From Bradyrhizobium iriomotense (GTDB lineage Bacteria; Pseudomonadota; Alphaproteobacteria; Rhizobiales; Xanthobacteraceae), in contig NZ_JAFCJZ010000009.1 of the NCBI RefSeq assembly GCF_018130765.1, positions 62,001 through 126,000 of the forward strand: a stretch of DNA of 64,000 bases, given 5' to 3'. A program made the position numbers and the translations under genes. Each line of letters opens with the position of its first letter. The stretch's first letter is position 1. Shown here in pieces: positions 45,006 through 54,067 of the stretch. Below the pieces are notes generated by a model. The model saw only the letters and a list, made by a program, of their open reading frames with translations, was not told the DNA's origin and made no database searches.

Positions 45006-46880
45006 GTGGACGCCCAGACCAGCCGTTCCGCCAGCGCAGCCGGCACGCCCCGCTTGACCGGGTATCTCACCAAGCCACCGCTGCGGCGTTTCCTGACCGA
45101 TTGCCATGCCGAATTCCGGACCGACAATTCCGGCGAGCTCGCCGACTATATCCCCGAGCTGAAGCGCGCCAATCCCGATCATTTCGGCATCGCGCTCGTC
45201 ACCATCGACGGCCATGTCTACGAGGTCGGCGACAGCGACGTGCCGTTCACGATCCAGTCGGTGTCCAAAGCCTTCGTCTTCGCGCTGGCGCTGGAGATGG
45301 TCGGTGAGGAGCGCGTCGCGGCCACCATCGGCGTCGAGCCGAGCGGCGAAGCCTTCAACTCGATCCGGCTCACCAACGACAACCGCCCCTTCAACCCCAT
45401 GGTCAATGCCGGCGCCATCGCCTGCTCGGGCCTGATCTATGAGGTGGACGGGAAGGGCGCGTTCGAGCGGGTCCGCGCCAAGCTCAGCCAGTTCGCGGGA
45501 CGCGAGCTCGGCGTGGACGAGGCCGTGCATGCCTCGGAGACCGCGACCGGCAACCGCAACCGCGCGATTGCCTGGCTGCTGCGGAACTACGCGGTGCTGC
45601 CCGACGATGTCGATGCCGTGCTCGACGTCTATTTCCGCCAATGCGCCATCCTGGTCACCGCGCGCGACCTCGCGGTGATGGCGGCAACGCTCGCCAATCG
45701 CGGCATCAATCCGGTCACGGGCGTTCAGGTGATCACGCCGAACATCGTCGCGCGCACGCTGTCGGTGATGACGAGCTCGGGCATGTACGATTATGCCGGC
45801 GAGTGGACCTATCGCGTCGGCATTCCCGCCAAGAGCGGCGTCGGCGGCGGCATCGTCGCGGCGCTGCCCTCGCAGCTTGGGCTCGGCACCTTCTCGCCGC
45901 TGCTCGACAACCATTTCAACAGCGTGCGCGGCCTGAAGGTCTGCGAGGCGCTGTCGGCGCGGTTCGACCTGCACATGCTCAACCGCAACGCGGACGTGCG
46001 CACCAGCGTCATGGCGGACTATGACGTCTACGGCATCTCCTCGCGCCGCAGCCGCCAGCCGCACGAGCAGCAGATCCTCGACGAGCGCCACAGCGACATC
46101 CGCGTGCTCGAGCTGGTCGGCGCGATGAATTTCGGCACGATCGACTACGTCACGCGAAGGCTCACCAGCGAGCCGCCGAACGCGCCGCTCCTGATCATCG
46201 ATTTCCGACGCGTCCCCGACATCACCGCGGCCGGCGCAGAACTGCTCGGCGAGACGCTGACCGCGCTCGGCAATGCCGGCGTCACCGCCATTCTGTCCGG
46301 CTTCGAGGAGACCTCCGCGGTGTGGAGGGCGATCGCCGCGCGCACGGCCGAGCCGCGCCGGCTGCGCCATTTCGCGCTGCTCGATGATGCCATCGAGTGG
46401 GCCGAGGACCAGGTGATCTACCGTTTCGGCGGCTTCACCGACATCAAGGAGAGCGCGCATCTCGGCGAGCAGGCGCTGCTCGCCGAGCTCGACGCGGAGG
46501 AGATCGCCGCGATCGTCCAGCTCTCGACCACGCGGCACTACGCGGCCGGCCAGCGCATCATCGCCGCCGGCGAGCCCGCCAATTCGCTGTTCTTTCTCCA
46601 GAGCGGCATGGTCAGCGTGAAGCTGCGCAGCGGCGTGCGGCTCGCATCCCTCGGTCCGGGCATGGAGTTCGGCGAGATGGCGATCCTGGAGCAAAGCCGC
46701 AGCGCCGACGTTCTCGCCGATACGCCCGTCACCTGCCTCGAGCTGCCGCTCGACAGTTTTGCCGACTACCGCCGCCTGCACCCGGAGACGTCGCTGAAGA
46801 TCATGCGCAACCTCGCCGCGATCCTGGCGCGGCGGCTGGTCGCGGCCAATGCGAAGGTCGATCTGCTGAGCGCCTACTGA
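45006..46880 (+). CDS. glsA: Glutaminase A fused to STAS and cyclic-nucleotide-binding domains
   Basis: Hydrolyses glutamine to glutamate and ammonia. Residues about 15-320 are the glutaminase fold with the catalytic Ser-Lys pair in QSVSKAF (about residue 81), NPMVNAGAI, and NRNRAIAWLL. Residues about 345-455 form a STAS-like domain (RRVPDITAAGAELLGETL), and about 490-620 a cAMP/cGMP-binding-type domain (YAAGQRIIAAGEPANSLFFL, then GPGMEFGEMAILEQSRSADV). Plain GlsA is about 310 residues, so the enzyme here is doubled in length and probably allosterically controlled. Starts at a GTG. Confidence 0.9.
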   Translation: MDAQTSRSASAAGTPRLTGYLTKPPLRRFLTDCHAEFRTDNSGELADYIPELKRANPDHFGIALVTIDGHVYEVGDSDVPFTIQSVSKAFVFALALEMVGEERVAATIGVEPSGEAFNSIRLTNDNRPFNPMVNAGAIACSGLIYEVDGKGAFERVRAKLSQFAGRELGVDEAVHASETATGNRNRAIAWLLRNYAVLPDDVDAVLDVYFRQCAILVTARDLAVMAATLANRGINPVTGVQVITPNIVARTLSVMTSSGMYDYAGEWTYRVGIPAKSGVGGGIVAALPSQLGLGTFSPLLDNHFNSVRGLKVCEALSARFDLHMLNRNADVRTSVMADYDVYGISSRRSRQPHEQQILDERHSDIRVLELVGAMNFGTIDYVTRRLTSEPPNAPLLIIDFRRVPDITAAGAELLGETLTALGNAGVTAILSGFEETSAVWRAIAARTAEPRRLRHFALLDDAIEWAEDQVIYRFGGFTDIKESAHLGEQALLAELDAEEIAAIVQLSTTRHYAAGQRIIAAGEPANSLFFLQSGMVSVKLRSGVRLASLGPGMEFGEMAILEQSRSADVLADTPVTCLELPLDSFADYRRLHPETSLKIMRNLAAILARRLVAANAKVDLLSAY

Positions 46881-46904
46881 CGATACCGAAACTTGTTGTT
46901 CGTT

Positions 46905-47027
46905 CCCCGGATGCACCGCAGCGCGCCGCACTTGCGGCGTGGTGCGGTGCTGATCCGGGGTCCAGAACTTGTGGTGCTGGGTCCCGGCTCAGCGGCGCAG
47001 CGTTTCACGCTGCACCGCGTCCGGGAC
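46905..47027. repeat. Palindromic intergenic repeat (Bradyrhizobium type)
   Basis: Two palindromes in tandem: arms CCCCGGAT (46905-46912) with ATCCGGGG (46953-46960), and GTCCCGG (46981-46987) with CCGGGAC (47021-47027). I recall closely similar elements scattered between Bradyrhizobium genes, often at 3' ends. It lies between the convergent glutaminase and binding-protein genes, where it may also end transcription. Confidence 0.6.
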
Positions 47028-47049
47028 ACGAGCAAGAGTCCGGCTCGTC

Positions 47050-47859
47050 TCAGTTCGCTGCACCAGCCGGGATCGGCTCCATCCCGCTCGCGACGATCGC
47101 TTCGCGTGCGGCGGGAGAGGCGAGGAATTTTATCAAGGCGCGGCCAGCCTCGGGCTCCTTCGAACCGGTCGCGATCCCGGCCGAGAAGATCGTGATCTTC
47201 TGCAACTCGTTCGGTAGCGGTCCGACGATGTCGATGCCCTTGACGGGCTTTAATTCGCTGATCTGCTGAAAGCCGAGTTCGGCCTCGCCGTGCGCGACGA
47301 TCTCGCCGACGGGCGTTGCCGGGATCTTGCGCGCCTTGTCCTTCATGACGTCGGCGATGCCGAGCTTGTCGAACATCTCGGTCGAGACGTAGACGCCGCT
47401 GGCGCTGTCGGAATAGGCGATCGTCTTCGCCGCCAGCAGCGCGCGCTTCACGGCGTCCACGGAGCTGATGTCCGGCTTCGGCGCGCCCGATTTCACGGCG
47501 ATCCCGATCGGCGACTTCGTGAGATCGACCTGGCTGCCGGCAACGACCTTGCCCTTGCTCGCGAGGTCGTTGAGCGCATAGCCGACCATGATCAGGACGT
47601 CGGCCGGCTCGCCGCGCTCGAGCCGTACCGGAATCGCGTTGGTGGTGGTCCCCATCGACGGCCCATATTCCGTCAGCACCTTGTTGCCGGTGGTCTTCTC
47701 GAATTCCGGCACAAGCGCCTTGTAGGCAGCCGTCAATCCGCCCGAGATCATCACCCGGACCTCGGCAGCGTTGGAGGCGCCGGTGAGCCAAACGACGCTC
47801 AGAAGGCCCAGGGAAAGGTTCAGGGCAGCGCTGCGGAATGTTGCAGACATCGATTTCAT
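47050..47859 (-). CDS. Molybdate-type periplasmic substrate-binding protein
   Basis: A 269-residue exported protein with a signal peptide (MKSMSATFRSAALNLSLGLL, cleaved near SNAAE). The mature protein starts VRVMISGGLTAAYKALVPEFEK and contains GPSMGTTTNAIPVRLERGEPAD and a LGFQQISELKPVKGIDIVGPLP block, which are patterns of the ModA-like family (type II periplasmic binding fold). No permease or ATPase gene is adjacent, so it is an orphan; the ligand may be molybdate or another anion. Start at 47859 is supported by AGGAGAAGAACAAC. Confidence 0.82.
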   Translation of the reverse strand: MKSMSATFRSAALNLSLGLLSVVWLTGASNAAEVRVMISGGLTAAYKALVPEFEKTTGNKVLTEYGPSMGTTTNAIPVRLERGEPADVLIMVGYALNDLASKGKVVAGSQVDLTKSPIGIAVKSGAPKPDISSVDAVKRALLAAKTIAYSDSASGVYVSTEMFDKLGIADVMKDKARKIPATPVGEIVAHGEAELGFQQISELKPVKGIDIVGPLPNELQKITIFSAGIATGSKEPEAGRALIKFLASPAAREAIVASGMEPIPAGAAN

Positions 47860-47875
47860 TGTTGTTCTTCTCCTA

Positions 47876-48328
47876 CTAGCCCCGCCCGCGATAGGGCGCG
47901 ACGCCTTGCTCCGGCACCCACAGGCCCTTCGGCACGCGGCCGGTCTGCCAGAACACGTCGATCGGGATGCCGCCGCGCGGATACCAGTAGCCGCCGATGC
48001 GGAGCCATTTCGGCTTGATCTCCGAGGCAATGCGCTTGCCGATCATGACGGTGCAGTCTTCGTGGAAGGCGCCGTGATTGCGGAAGCTCGCGATATAGAG
48101 TTTCAGCGACTTCGACTCCAGCAGCCATTGGCCGGGCGCGTAATCGATCATCAGATGCGCGAAGTCCGGTTGTCCCGTGACCGGGCAGAGCGAGGTGAAT
48201 TCCGGCACGGTGAAGCGCACCAGATAATCCGTGCCCTTTTGCGGGTTGGGTACGCGGTCGAGCTGGGCTTCTTCCGGTGTGTGCGGCCATTCGACCGCGC
48301 GGCCGAGCTGGAGGGATTTTTTCGCCAT
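47876..48328 (-). CDS. queF: NADPH-dependent 7-cyano-7-deazaguanine reductase QueF
   Basis: Reduces preQ0 to preQ1 in queuosine synthesis. The 150-residue product is of the short (YkvM-type) form: the nucleophile Cys in FTSLCPVTGQPDF, then AHLMIDYAPG, the NADPH-site ESKSLKLYIASFRNHGAFHED and the IPIDVFW end. ATG 48328 starts MAKKSLQLGRAVEWPHT. It is leftward, upstream of the binding-protein gene (16 bases between), so they may be co-transcribed. Confidence 0.94.
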   Translation of the reverse strand: MAKKSLQLGRAVEWPHTPEEAQLDRVPNPQKGTDYLVRFTVPEFTSLCPVTGQPDFAHLMIDYAPGQWLLESKSLKLYIASFRNHGAFHEDCTVMIGKRIASEIKPKWLRIGGYWYPRGGIPIDVFWQTGRVPKGLWVPEQGVAPYRGRG

Positions 48329-48345
48329 CGTCGTCACATCCTTTG

Positions 48346-48433
48346 GAGCATGATCCGGAAAAGTGGGCACCGGTTTTCCGAAAGATCATGCTCAATCAAG
48401 AAACGGCTAGAGCGCGATAAGATCGCGCTCTAG
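48346..48433. repeat. Palindromic intergenic repeat pair
   Basis: GAGCATGATC (48346-48355) is repeated inverted as GATCATGCTC (48384-48393), with an inner GGAAAA/TTTTCC match, followed by a 12-bp perfect hairpin (arms 48407-48418 and 48422-48433). I know very similar units from many Bradyrhizobium intergenic regions. It lies upstream of queF, after the lyase gene. Confidence 0.7.
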
Positions 48434-48466
48434 TGGATGTCGGGATGGACGCAATCGTGGCCGTCG

Positions 48467-49444
48467 TCAACCCGAGGCGGTCGTCTGGATCATGACGATC
48501 CGGTCGTTGCCGGACTCGCAGCCCCACAGCTCGCCCGGACGGCCGTCGAGCTGGCGGACATTGGCGTTGGCCTTGTCGCTGGCGAAGACGTTGAACTTCT
48601 CAGTGGCGGGATCGAAACGCACGATGGCATTGGCCGAAAAATCCGTCAGCCACACCTTGTCCTTGTCGTCGACATAGACCGCATAGGCGCGGGGACGCTC
48701 GCCCGGCAGCTTCCATGTCTTCCAGGATCCGTCGGCGGGATCGTGCACGGAGACGTGGCCGCTGTTCCACTCGCTGACCCAGATCCGGCTCTTCGAATCC
48801 GACCAGACCCGCCGCGCGCCCTGGTTCGGCGTCGGCGGCTCGACGACATGGGCGCTGCCCGTCGCAAGGTCGATCCTGGCGATATGGCTGCCGGCGAGCG
48901 AGGCGTACCAGACATCGCCCTTGGGCGTCACGGTGATGCCGTAGGGCCCGACGCCCCTTGGTGCCTTGAATACGTTCATCTCGCCCGACTTCGGCGCGAG
49001 GCGGCCGTAATAGCCGGACTGGCCGGTGAACCAATAGGTACCCGTCTTGTCGAATACGCCGGTGTTGAGATTGGCGGAAGCGAACTTTTCCGGCAGGCGG
49101 AACAGCGTGACCTTGAGATCGCCCGGATCGACGCGCGCGATCGCGTTCTGGCCGCCTTCGGTGATCCAGGGGGCGCCGTCGGGGCCGATCGTCACGCCGT
49201 GAGGGGCGGCGCCCTGGCCGAGGCTGACCGTCTTGAAACTGCCATCCCGGGGATCGAGCCTGCCGAGCAGGCCCTTGCCCTGGGCGGTGAACCAGACCGT
49301 GCCGTCAGGGGCGGGCGTGAGATCGTGCAAGCCAATGCCGGCGCTAACAGGGAAATATTTCGTCCGGAACGGGGCCTCCTGCGCAAGACTTGGGCGGGCG
49401 GCAAGGACGGCGGCGCTCGAAGCAAGAAACTGGCGGCGATTCAT
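48467..49444 (-). CDS. Vgb-like (virginiamycin B lyase family) exported beta-propeller protein
   Basis: A 325-residue protein with a twin-arginine signal peptide (MNRRQFLASSAAVLAARPSL, cleaved near LAQEA). The rest shows six to seven repeats of the form DG-W-T-G-I-R-D seen in streptogramin lyase: DGTVWFTAQG, DGAPWITEGG, TGTYWFTG, KGDVWYASLAG, SKSRIWVSEW, DDKDKVWLTDF. In true Vgb a His and Glu do the chemistry; I could not place them with certainty, so antibiotic inactivation is unproven. ATG 49444 has GAGGTAACG upstream. Exported folded, suggesting a cofactor or metal. Confidence 0.8.
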   Translation of the reverse strand: MNRRQFLASSAAVLAARPSLAQEAPFRTKYFPVSAGIGLHDLTPAPDGTVWFTAQGKGLLGRLDPRDGSFKTVSLGQGAAPHGVTIGPDGAPWITEGGQNAIARVDPGDLKVTLFRLPEKFASANLNTGVFDKTGTYWFTGQSGYYGRLAPKSGEMNVFKAPRGVGPYGITVTPKGDVWYASLAGSHIARIDLATGSAHVVEPPTPNQGARRVWSDSKSRIWVSEWNSGHVSVHDPADGSWKTWKLPGERPRAYAVYVDDKDKVWLTDFSANAIVRFDPATEKFNVFASDKANANVRQLDGRPGELWGCESGNDRIVMIQTTASG

Positions 49445-49618
49445 GGCGTTACCTCGACTCCCTGGGATTGAGGATGGACGCGCAGACCCGATGTTCTCAA
49501 GCTTAGTCTCGGGTGCTTCACCCGTCAGCCGATGCCGGGCGCCCAAGCGTTCACATTTGCTTGCGGCCCGTGTAAGACCCGCGGCACCGATCAGCCCTAA
49601 CGAACGGAAGTGCACATC

Positions 49619-50902
49619 ATGACCGCCATCATCGACATCATCGGCCGCGAAATTCTCGATAGCCGGGGCAATCCCACCGTCGAGGTCGACGTCGTGCTGG
49701 AAGATGGCGCGCTTGGCCGCGCTGCCGTGCCCTCCGGCGCCTCGACGGGTGCCCATGAGGCGGTGGAACTGCGCGATGGCGACAAGGCCCGCTATCTCGG
49801 CAAGGGCGTCACCAAGGCGGTCGGCGCCGTCAACGGCGAGATCTTCGAGGCCCTGAGCGGCCTCGATGTCGAGCAGCAGGCCCAGATCGACCAGATCATG
49901 ATCGATCTCGACGGCACGCCGAACAAGAGCCGCCTGGGCGCCAACGCCATCCTCGGCGTCTCGCTGGCCTGCGCCAAGGCGGCCGCGAACTCGCTCGACA
50001 TGCCGCTCTACCGTTACGTCGGCGGCACCTCGGCGCGGCTCCTGCCGGTGCCGATGATGAACATCATCAATGGCGGCGTGCACGCCGATAACCCGATCGA
50101 CTTCCAGGAATTCATGATCCTGCCGGTCGGCGCCTCGTCCTTTGCCGAGGGCCTGCGCTACGGCGCGGAGGTGTTCCACACGCTGAAGTCGGAGCTCAAG
50201 AAAGCCGGCCACAACACCAATGTCGGCGACGAGGGCGGCTTCGCCCCGAACCTGCCGTCGGCCGACGCCGCGCTCGACTTCGTCATGAACGCGATCGGCA
50301 AGGCCGGCTTCAAGGCGGGCACCGACATCGTGCTCGGTCTCGACTGCGCCTCGACCGAGTTCTTCAAGGACGGCAAATACGTCTATGAAGGCGAGGGCAA
50401 AACCCGCTCGATCTCCGAGCAGGCCAAGTATCTCGGCGACCTCGTCTCGCGCTATCCGATCGTCACCATCGAGGACGGCATGTCGGAAGACGACATGGAC
50501 GGCTGGAAGGAGCTTACCGACCTCATCGGCAAGAAGTGCCAGCTCGTCGGCGACGACCTGTTCGTCACCAACGTCAAGCGCCTCGCCGAAGGCATCAAGG
50601 CCGGCCGCGCCAACTCGATCCTGATCAAGGTCAACCAGATCGGCACGCTGACCGAGACGCTCGCCGCCGTCGAGATGGCGCACAAGGCCGGCTACACCTC
50701 TGTCATGTCGCACCGCTCCGGCGAGACCGAGGATTCCACCATCGCCGACCTCGCGGTCGCCACCAATTGCGGTCAGATCAAGACCGGCTCCCTTGCGCGT
50801 TCCGATCGCACTGCCAAATACAACCAGCTCCTGCGTATCGAGCAGCAGCTCGGCAAGCAGGCGCTCTACGGCGGCAAGGCGGCACTGAAGGCGCTGGCAT
50901 AA
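49619..50902 (+). CDS. eno: Enolase
   Basis: Converts 2-phosphoglycerate to phosphoenolpyruvate. The 427-residue product starts MTAIIDIIGREILDSRGNP, shows the SGASTGAHEAVELRDGD loop, the metal-binding LVGDDLFVTNVKRL segment, LIKVNQIGTLTETL, and the enolase signature SHRSGETEDSTIADLAVA. Full length. ATG 49619 is preferred to one nine bases upstream, with GGAAG before it. It is followed by the zinc-type dehydrogenase gene. Confidence 0.97.
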   Translation: MTAIIDIIGREILDSRGNPTVEVDVVLEDGALGRAAVPSGASTGAHEAVELRDGDKARYLGKGVTKAVGAVNGEIFEALSGLDVEQQAQIDQIMIDLDGTPNKSRLGANAILGVSLACAKAAANSLDMPLYRYVGGTSARLLPVPMMNIINGGVHADNPIDFQEFMILPVGASSFAEGLRYGAEVFHTLKSELKKAGHNTNVGDEGGFAPNLPSADAALDFVMNAIGKAGFKAGTDIVLGLDCASTEFFKDGKYVYEGEGKTRSISEQAKYLGDLVSRYPIVTIEDGMSEDDMDGWKELTDLIGKKCQLVGDDLFVTNVKRLAEGIKAGRANSILIKVNQIGTLTETLAAVEMAHKAGYTSVMSHRSGETEDSTIADLAVATNCGQIKTGSLARSDRTAKYNQLLRIEQQLGKQALYGGKAALKALA

Positions 50903-50953
50903 GCCAGCGTCACCGCACGAAAGCGCGAAAAGCAGGGACAGGGGAGGATCGAC

Positions 50954-52087
50954 ATGAGCGACGGCAAGACCGGACTGCAACTGCGTTCGCTGATCAAGAA
51001 GAGCGGTGAGCTGGAAATCTCGCTTGTCGACGTGCCGACCCCCGAGCCTGCAGACGACGAAGTCGTCGTCCGCGTCCAGGCGGCGCCGATCAACCCGTCC
51101 GACCTCGGCCTGCTCGTCGGCGCGGCCGACATGAGCACGGCCAAGGCTTCGGGCACGAAGGATGCGCCCGTCATCACCGCAAAGGTGCCTGACGGCGCGA
51201 TGCGCGCGATGGGGGCGCGGCTCGACCAGTCCCTGCCGGTCGGCAATGAAGGGGCCGGCGTCGTTATCAAGACCGGCTCGTCGGATGCTGCGAAGGCGCT
51301 GATGGGCAAGACCGTCGCGATGATCGGCGGCGCCATGTATTCGCAGTACCGGACGATGAAGGTGAGGGATTGCCAGCCGCTGCCCGAGGGCACCACGGCG
51401 GCGGAGGGCGCGTCCTGGTTCGTCAATCCGCTCACGGCGCTCGGCATGACCGAGACCATGCGGCGCGAGGGCCACAAGGCGCTGGTGCACACCGCGGCCG
51501 CCTCCAATCTCGGCCAGATGCTGAACAAGATCTGCATCGCCGACGGCATCCCGCTGGTCAACATCGTGCGCAGCAAGGAGCAGGCGGAGATCCTGAAGAA
51601 GATCGGCGCCAAGCATGTCGTCGACTCCAGCGCGCCAAGCTTCCTCGACGATCTCACGGCCGCGCTGGTCGAGACCGGCGCCACCATCGCCTTCGACGCC
51701 ATCGGTGGCGGCAAGCTTGCCGGCGACATCCTCAATTGCATGGAAGTCGCGATCAACAAGACCGCCAAGGAATACAGCCGCTACGGCTCCAGCGTGCACA
51801 AGCAGGTCTATGTCTACGGCGCGCTCGATGTTCGCCCGATCGAGCTTCCGCGCGGCTTCGGCATGGCCTGGGGTGTCGGCGGATGGCTGCTGACGCCGTT
51901 CCTCCAGAAGATCGGTCCGGCCGATATCGGACGGCTGCGCCAGCGCGTCGTGAATGAACTGAAGACCACTTTTGCCAGCCACTACACCAAGGTGGTGTCG
52001 CTTCAGGAGGCACTCGATCCCGCCAACGTCGCGGCGTATGCCAAACGCGCCACCGGCGAAAAATTCCTCATCAACCCAAATAAATAA
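50954..52087 (+). CDS. Zinc-binding-type/quinone-like alcohol dehydrogenase
   Basis: A 377-residue medium-chain dehydrogenase. The substrate-binding half begins LRSLIKKSGELEISLVDVPT, and the cofactor half has KALVHTAAASNLGQMLNK and TIAFDAIGGGKLAGDIL, with a Rossmann-type pattern less canonical than GxGxxG. No clear zinc ligands (Cys cluster) are seen, so it may be the zinc-free quinone-reductase-like group. It follows eno by 51 bases in the same direction with a good ribosome-binding site (AGGGGAGG). Confidence 0.8.
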   Translation: MSDGKTGLQLRSLIKKSGELEISLVDVPTPEPADDEVVVRVQAAPINPSDLGLLVGAADMSTAKASGTKDAPVITAKVPDGAMRAMGARLDQSLPVGNEGAGVVIKTGSSDAAKALMGKTVAMIGGAMYSQYRTMKVRDCQPLPEGTTAAEGASWFVNPLTALGMTETMRREGHKALVHTAAASNLGQMLNKICIADGIPLVNIVRSKEQAEILKKIGAKHVVDSSAPSFLDDLTAALVETGATIAFDAIGGGKLAGDILNCMEVAINKTAKEYSRYGSSVHKQVYVYGALDVRPIELPRGFGMAWGVGGWLLTPFLQKIGPADIGRLRQRVVNELKTTFASHYTKVVSLQEALDPANVAAYAKRATGEKFLINPNK

Positions 52088-52208
52088 TCGTGATCCGCAA
52101 CGACGGGTCACCGAAAGAAGGTCTTGCCTTCTGGGCGAGGCGGGGGATTATTCCCGCCGCCGTTGAAAGCGGAAAAACCGCAAAGCGCGCTCAGAAGGGG
52201 ACCTCTCC

Positions 52209-53207
52209 ATGACCGATCTCAATCGTCGTCACCTGCTCGCAGGCGTCGCCGCCGTCGGTGCGGCTGCCGCCACCGGACTTCGCCCGACCATTGCCAATGC
52301 CTCAGTGCCGCCAGCCGGGACGCAGGCGCCGGGCTTCTATCGCTACAAGGTCGGCAGCTTAGAGTGCACCTCGATCAACGACGGCGCGCGCACCTTCCCG
52401 ATGCCCGACAAGTTCGTCGTCAATGTGCCGAAGGAAGAAGCCGCGGCCGCCGGCGAAGCCGCTTACATGCCCAAGGGCATGGTCACGGTGCCGTTCAATC
52501 CGCAGCTCATCAACACCGGCTCCAAGCTCGTGCTGATCGATACCGGCAACGGCGTCGCCAATCTCGAGCCGAGCAAGGGCGCTGTCGGCCGCACCCTGCA
52601 AAACCTTGCCGCCGCTGGCGTCGACCCGAAGAACATCGACGTCGTGCTGCTGTCGCATCTGCATCCTGACCACACCAACGGCATCCGTCTCGCCGACGGC
52701 GCGCTCGCGTTCCCGAACGCCGAGATCATGGTGCCGGGCAAGGACTGGGAGTTCTGGACCAGCGAGGACAACGTCGCCAAGGCCGAGTCCAACCCGATGA
52801 TGAAGAACTACTTCGCCAACGTGAAGAAGACCTTCGCCGGGCTCGAGTCCAAGGTGACGAAGTACGAGTGGGGCAAGGAGGTGGCGCCCGGCATCACCTC
52901 GATCGCGACGCCCGGCCATACGCCCGGCCACACCTCGTTCGCGGTCGCCTCGGGCGATGCAAAGGTGCTGATCCAGTCCGACGTCACCAACATTCCGGAG
53001 TTCTTCCTGCGCAATCCGGACTGGCACGTGATGTTCGACAACGATGCTGCAATGGCGCAGGCGACGCGCCACAAGTTCTATGACATGGCGGCGGCGGAGA
53101 AGGCCACCGTGATCGGCTTCCACTTCACCTTCCCCTCGGTCGGTCATGTCGAGAAGGACGGCGCCAAGTATCGCCTGATCCCGTCGGCCTGGAATCCGAC
53201 GATCTGA
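52209..53207 (+). CDS. Exported MBL-fold hydrolase with Tat signal
   Basis: A 332-residue hydrolase with a twin-arginine signal peptide (MTDLNRRHLLAGVAAVGAAA, cleaved near ANAS). The zinc site LLSHLHPDHTNGI (HxHxDH) lies near residue 151, followed by the ATPGHTPGHTSFAV block with a further His ligand and the QSDVTN strand with the bridging Asp. The arrangement recalls N-acyl homoserine lactonase-like and other glyoxalase II-like hydrolases. It is presumably periplasmic. A strong terminator lies just past the stop. Confidence 0.85.
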   Translation: MTDLNRRHLLAGVAAVGAAAATGLRPTIANASVPPAGTQAPGFYRYKVGSLECTSINDGARTFPMPDKFVVNVPKEEAAAAGEAAYMPKGMVTVPFNPQLINTGSKLVLIDTGNGVANLEPSKGAVGRTLQNLAAAGVDPKNIDVVLLSHLHPDHTNGIRLADGALAFPNAEIMVPGKDWEFWTSEDNVAKAESNPMMKNYFANVKKTFAGLESKVTKYEWGKEVAPGITSIATPGHTPGHTSFAVASGDAKVLIQSDVTNIPEFFLRNPDWHVMFDNDAAMAQATRHKFYDMAAAEKATVIGFHFTFPSVGHVEKDGAKYRLIPSAWNPTI

Positions 53208-53231
53208 TTTCGGTACGAACATGCGCGAACG

Positions 53232-53255
53232 TCAGGCCGCCGATTGGCGGCCTGA
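53232..53255 (+). terminator. Rho-independent terminator of the MBL hydrolase gene
   Basis: TCAGGCCGCC (53232-53241) and GGCGGCCTGA (53246-53255) form a perfect 10-bp stem with a 4-base loop, followed by TCGTTTT. It starts 24 bases after the stop codon. Confidence 0.85.
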
Positions 53256-53387
53256 TCGTTTTGGGCAACCATCTGCTTTCGCGAAACGCAGCGTTTCCAA
53301 ATCGGACCGGTTCATGCACTTGCATCCATCGATCCGGATCGCTTAAGTGCCGCCCGGCACTTCCCCTCAAGGTTTCAAGGACACCCC

Positions 53388-53939
53388 ATGGCCTATAATA
53401 TCCTCGTTATCGCAGGCAGCCTGCGCAAGGACAGCTTTTCGCTGAAGCTTGCCAATGCGCTCGCCAAGCTCGCGCCAGCCTCGCTCAAGCTCGAGGTCAT
53501 CACGCCGGCGGGCATCTCTTTCTTCAACCAGGACCTCGAGGCCGCGCCGCCCGCGGACTGGCTGGCCTTCCGCGACAAGCTCCAGAAGTCCGACGGCGTC
53601 ATCTTCATCACCCCCGAATACAACCGCGCCATTCCGGGCGCACTGAAGAACGCTATCGACGTCGCCTCGCGGCCCTATGGCAAGAGCTCGTTCAACGGCA
53701 AGCCGGTCGGCATCATCTCGAACTCGCCGGGACCGCTCGGTGGCGTCAGCGCCGCCAAGACGCTGCAGAACATCCTGCCCGGCATTGCCGGCCCGATCAT
53801 GCAGCAGCCCGAGACCTACCTGAACGCCGTCGGAGATGCCTTCGATGCGGAGGGCAACCTCATCAAGGACTCGCTGAAGGGTGTGCTCCGGGCCTACATC
53901 GATGCCTTCGCCGCCCACGTGGCGAAGCATCACGGCTGA
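53388..53939 (+). CDS. NADPH-dependent FMN reductase
   Basis: A 183-residue flavodoxin-like protein of the NADPH-dependent FMN reductase/chromate reductase family. It begins MAYNILVIAGSLRKDSFSLK with the FMN phosphate loop GSLRKDSFS, contains ITPEYNRAIPGALKNAID (the signature of the family), and GIISNSPGPLGGVSAAK. It reduces flavins, quinones or metal oxyanions. It stands alone between two hairpins. Confidence 0.93.
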   Translation: MAYNILVIAGSLRKDSFSLKLANALAKLAPASLKLEVITPAGISFFNQDLEAAPPADWLAFRDKLQKSDGVIFITPEYNRAIPGALKNAIDVASRPYGKSSFNGKPVGIISNSPGPLGGVSAAKTLQNILPGIAGPIMQQPETYLNAVGDAFDAEGNLIKDSLKGVLRAYIDAFAAHVAKHHG

Positions 53940-53962
53940 GGCCGAACATCCCGCAGCCACGA

Positions 53963-53992
53963 GCGAAGCGCCGTCCGGAGACGGCGCTTCGC
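53963..53992 (+). terminator. Terminator-like hairpin after FMN reductase
   Basis: GCGAAGCGCCGTC (53963-53975) and GACGGCGCTTCGC (53980-53992) form a perfect 13-bp stem with a 4-base loop, 24 bases after the stop. No T-run follows, so it may be only a hairpin. Confidence 0.65.
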
Positions 53993-54067
53993 ATCTCGCC
54001 ATGAGGGTCGGGCAGGGGATCTCTTGATGTTAGGGCTCCCTTAACCAAGCTGCCCCATCTTCCCAAG

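Noticed and set aside
49445..52111. Very long open leftward frame continuing upstream of the Vgb-like gene, antisense to eno and the dehydrogenase
   Set aside because: It runs opposite two strongly identified genes, and its product is rich in Arg/Asp/Gly with no recognisable fold; GC bias leaves the antisense frame open.
52139..52158. GGCGGG/CCCGCC hairpin after the zinc-type dehydrogenase as a terminator
   Set aside because: Only six base pairs with a long loop and no T-run.
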